Translations under genes and position numbers: made by a program
Source: Methylomonas sp. LL1
Lineage (GTDB): Bacteria > Pseudomonadota > Gammaproteobacteria > Methylococcales > Methylomonadaceae
DNA: 64,000 nt
NCBI RefSeq assembly: GCF_015711015.1
Contig: NZ_CP064653.1
Span: 1,364,001-1,428,000 of the forward strand
Reading direction: 5' to 3'
Shown: positions 63,735-64,000 of the stretch, one piece after another
Position numbering within the stretch: position 1 is the first letter of the stretch
How the letters are laid out: each line of letters opens with the position of its first letter
Notes under the pieces: generated by a model
What the model was told of the DNA's origin: nothing
Seen by the model: the letters and a program-made list of their open reading frames with translations, nothing else
The model's database searches: none

Positions 63735-64000
63735 TTAACGTTTGATGGGTTCAAGGATGGCGTCAATGTTCAGGCTGTCGCAGAAATCCAAAAATTCCTC
63801 GCGTAGCGACAAAATACGTACATCGGGAGGCACCAGCAGTGTGAAACGGGTGGAAAATATCTGATTTTTGAACAGCATCGCCGGATGCAGACTGGCACTG
63901 ATCTCATCGATGATGATGCCGCGCGCCAATAAAAAAGAGGTCAATTCGAACAGCAAGTCTTTTTTATCCATCGAAATCGTTTCCAGAGTATAAGGCACCC
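63735..64000 (-). CDS. GcvR-like ACT-domain regulator, C-terminal part
   Basis: The gene runs off the right edge; the last 88 codons or so are seen. The sequence YTLETISMDKKDLLFELTSF, LLARGIIIDEISASLHPAML looks like the second ACT domain of GcvR, the regulator of glycine cleavage. Position directly upstream of bcp supports this. The N-terminal ACT domain is outside the window. Confidence 0.75.
   Translation of the reverse strand, partial: VPYTLETISMDKKDLLFELTSFLLARGIIIDEISASLHPAMLFKNQIFSTRFTLLVPPDVRILSLREEFLDFCDSLNIDAILEPIKR

Overview
The window reads as chromosome of a gammaproteobacterium. Three neighbourhoods support this: rpoE-rseA-mucB-mucD divergent from nadB, dksA directly followed by gluQ, and a gcvR-type ACT gene followed by bcp. 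Codon use, the many multihaem and redox genes and the dihydroxyacetone kinase genes suggest a methanotroph-like member of the Methylococcales (Methylomonas-like). That placement is inference, because no methane or methanol oxidation gene lies in the window.

Layout. 1-2659: TetR-controlled efflux genes (a membrane fusion protein running off the left edge, and an outer-membrane lipoprotein) with a clear palindromic operator. 2894-7714: CstA, two very small membrane proteins, a CBS/Crp regulator pair and an HDOD protein. 7759-10800: a tightly overlapping three-gene operon of unknown function (polytopic membrane protein, coiled-coil protein, lipoprotein). 10920-17106: the sigma-E envelope-stress operon (rpoE, rseA, mucB, mucD, then cysK), with nadB divergent. 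17391-21841: an accessory patch with an intact ISAs1-family element, the 3' remnant of a multihaem cytochrome, a membrane-anchored LuxR regulator, a cytochrome b561 and two truncated gene remnants (VIT/CCC1 and a tyrosine integrase). 21842-30553: a type II secretion operon F-G-H-I-J-K-L-M-C-D without gspE. 30687-38664: TonB receptor, lipocalin-like protein, YfiR-like protein, hybrid histidine kinase and REC-GGDEF protein, a likely cell-surface-to-c-di-GMP signalling cassette. 39169-46442: a LexA-like repressor and housekeeping genes (DUF3581, rhodanese, aminotransferase, dksA, gluQ, acs, EamA transporter). 46955-48276: an IS256-family element. 48356-53695: a large TPR lipoprotein and dihydroxyacetone kinase genes split into convergent units. 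53874-57383: tRNA-Phe, a lipoprotein-like/cupin pair and a NarX/UhpB-type two-component system. 58105-60522: a nine-haem cytochrome with three Ig-like repeats. 60937-64000: two peroxiredoxins, a dicarboxylate symporter, YchJ and the end of a GcvR-like gene.

The strongest leads are the nine-haem Ig-like cytochrome and its decayed relative at 19233-19451 beside a cytochrome b561, the overlapping three-gene membrane operon, the TonB-YfiR-kinase-cyclase cassette, a LexA-like gene with a GTTC-N7-GTTC site upstream, and a gluQ gene with no ATG, GTG or TTG start. Dispersed GAGCGG/CCGAAG inverted repeats sit in three intergenic regions.
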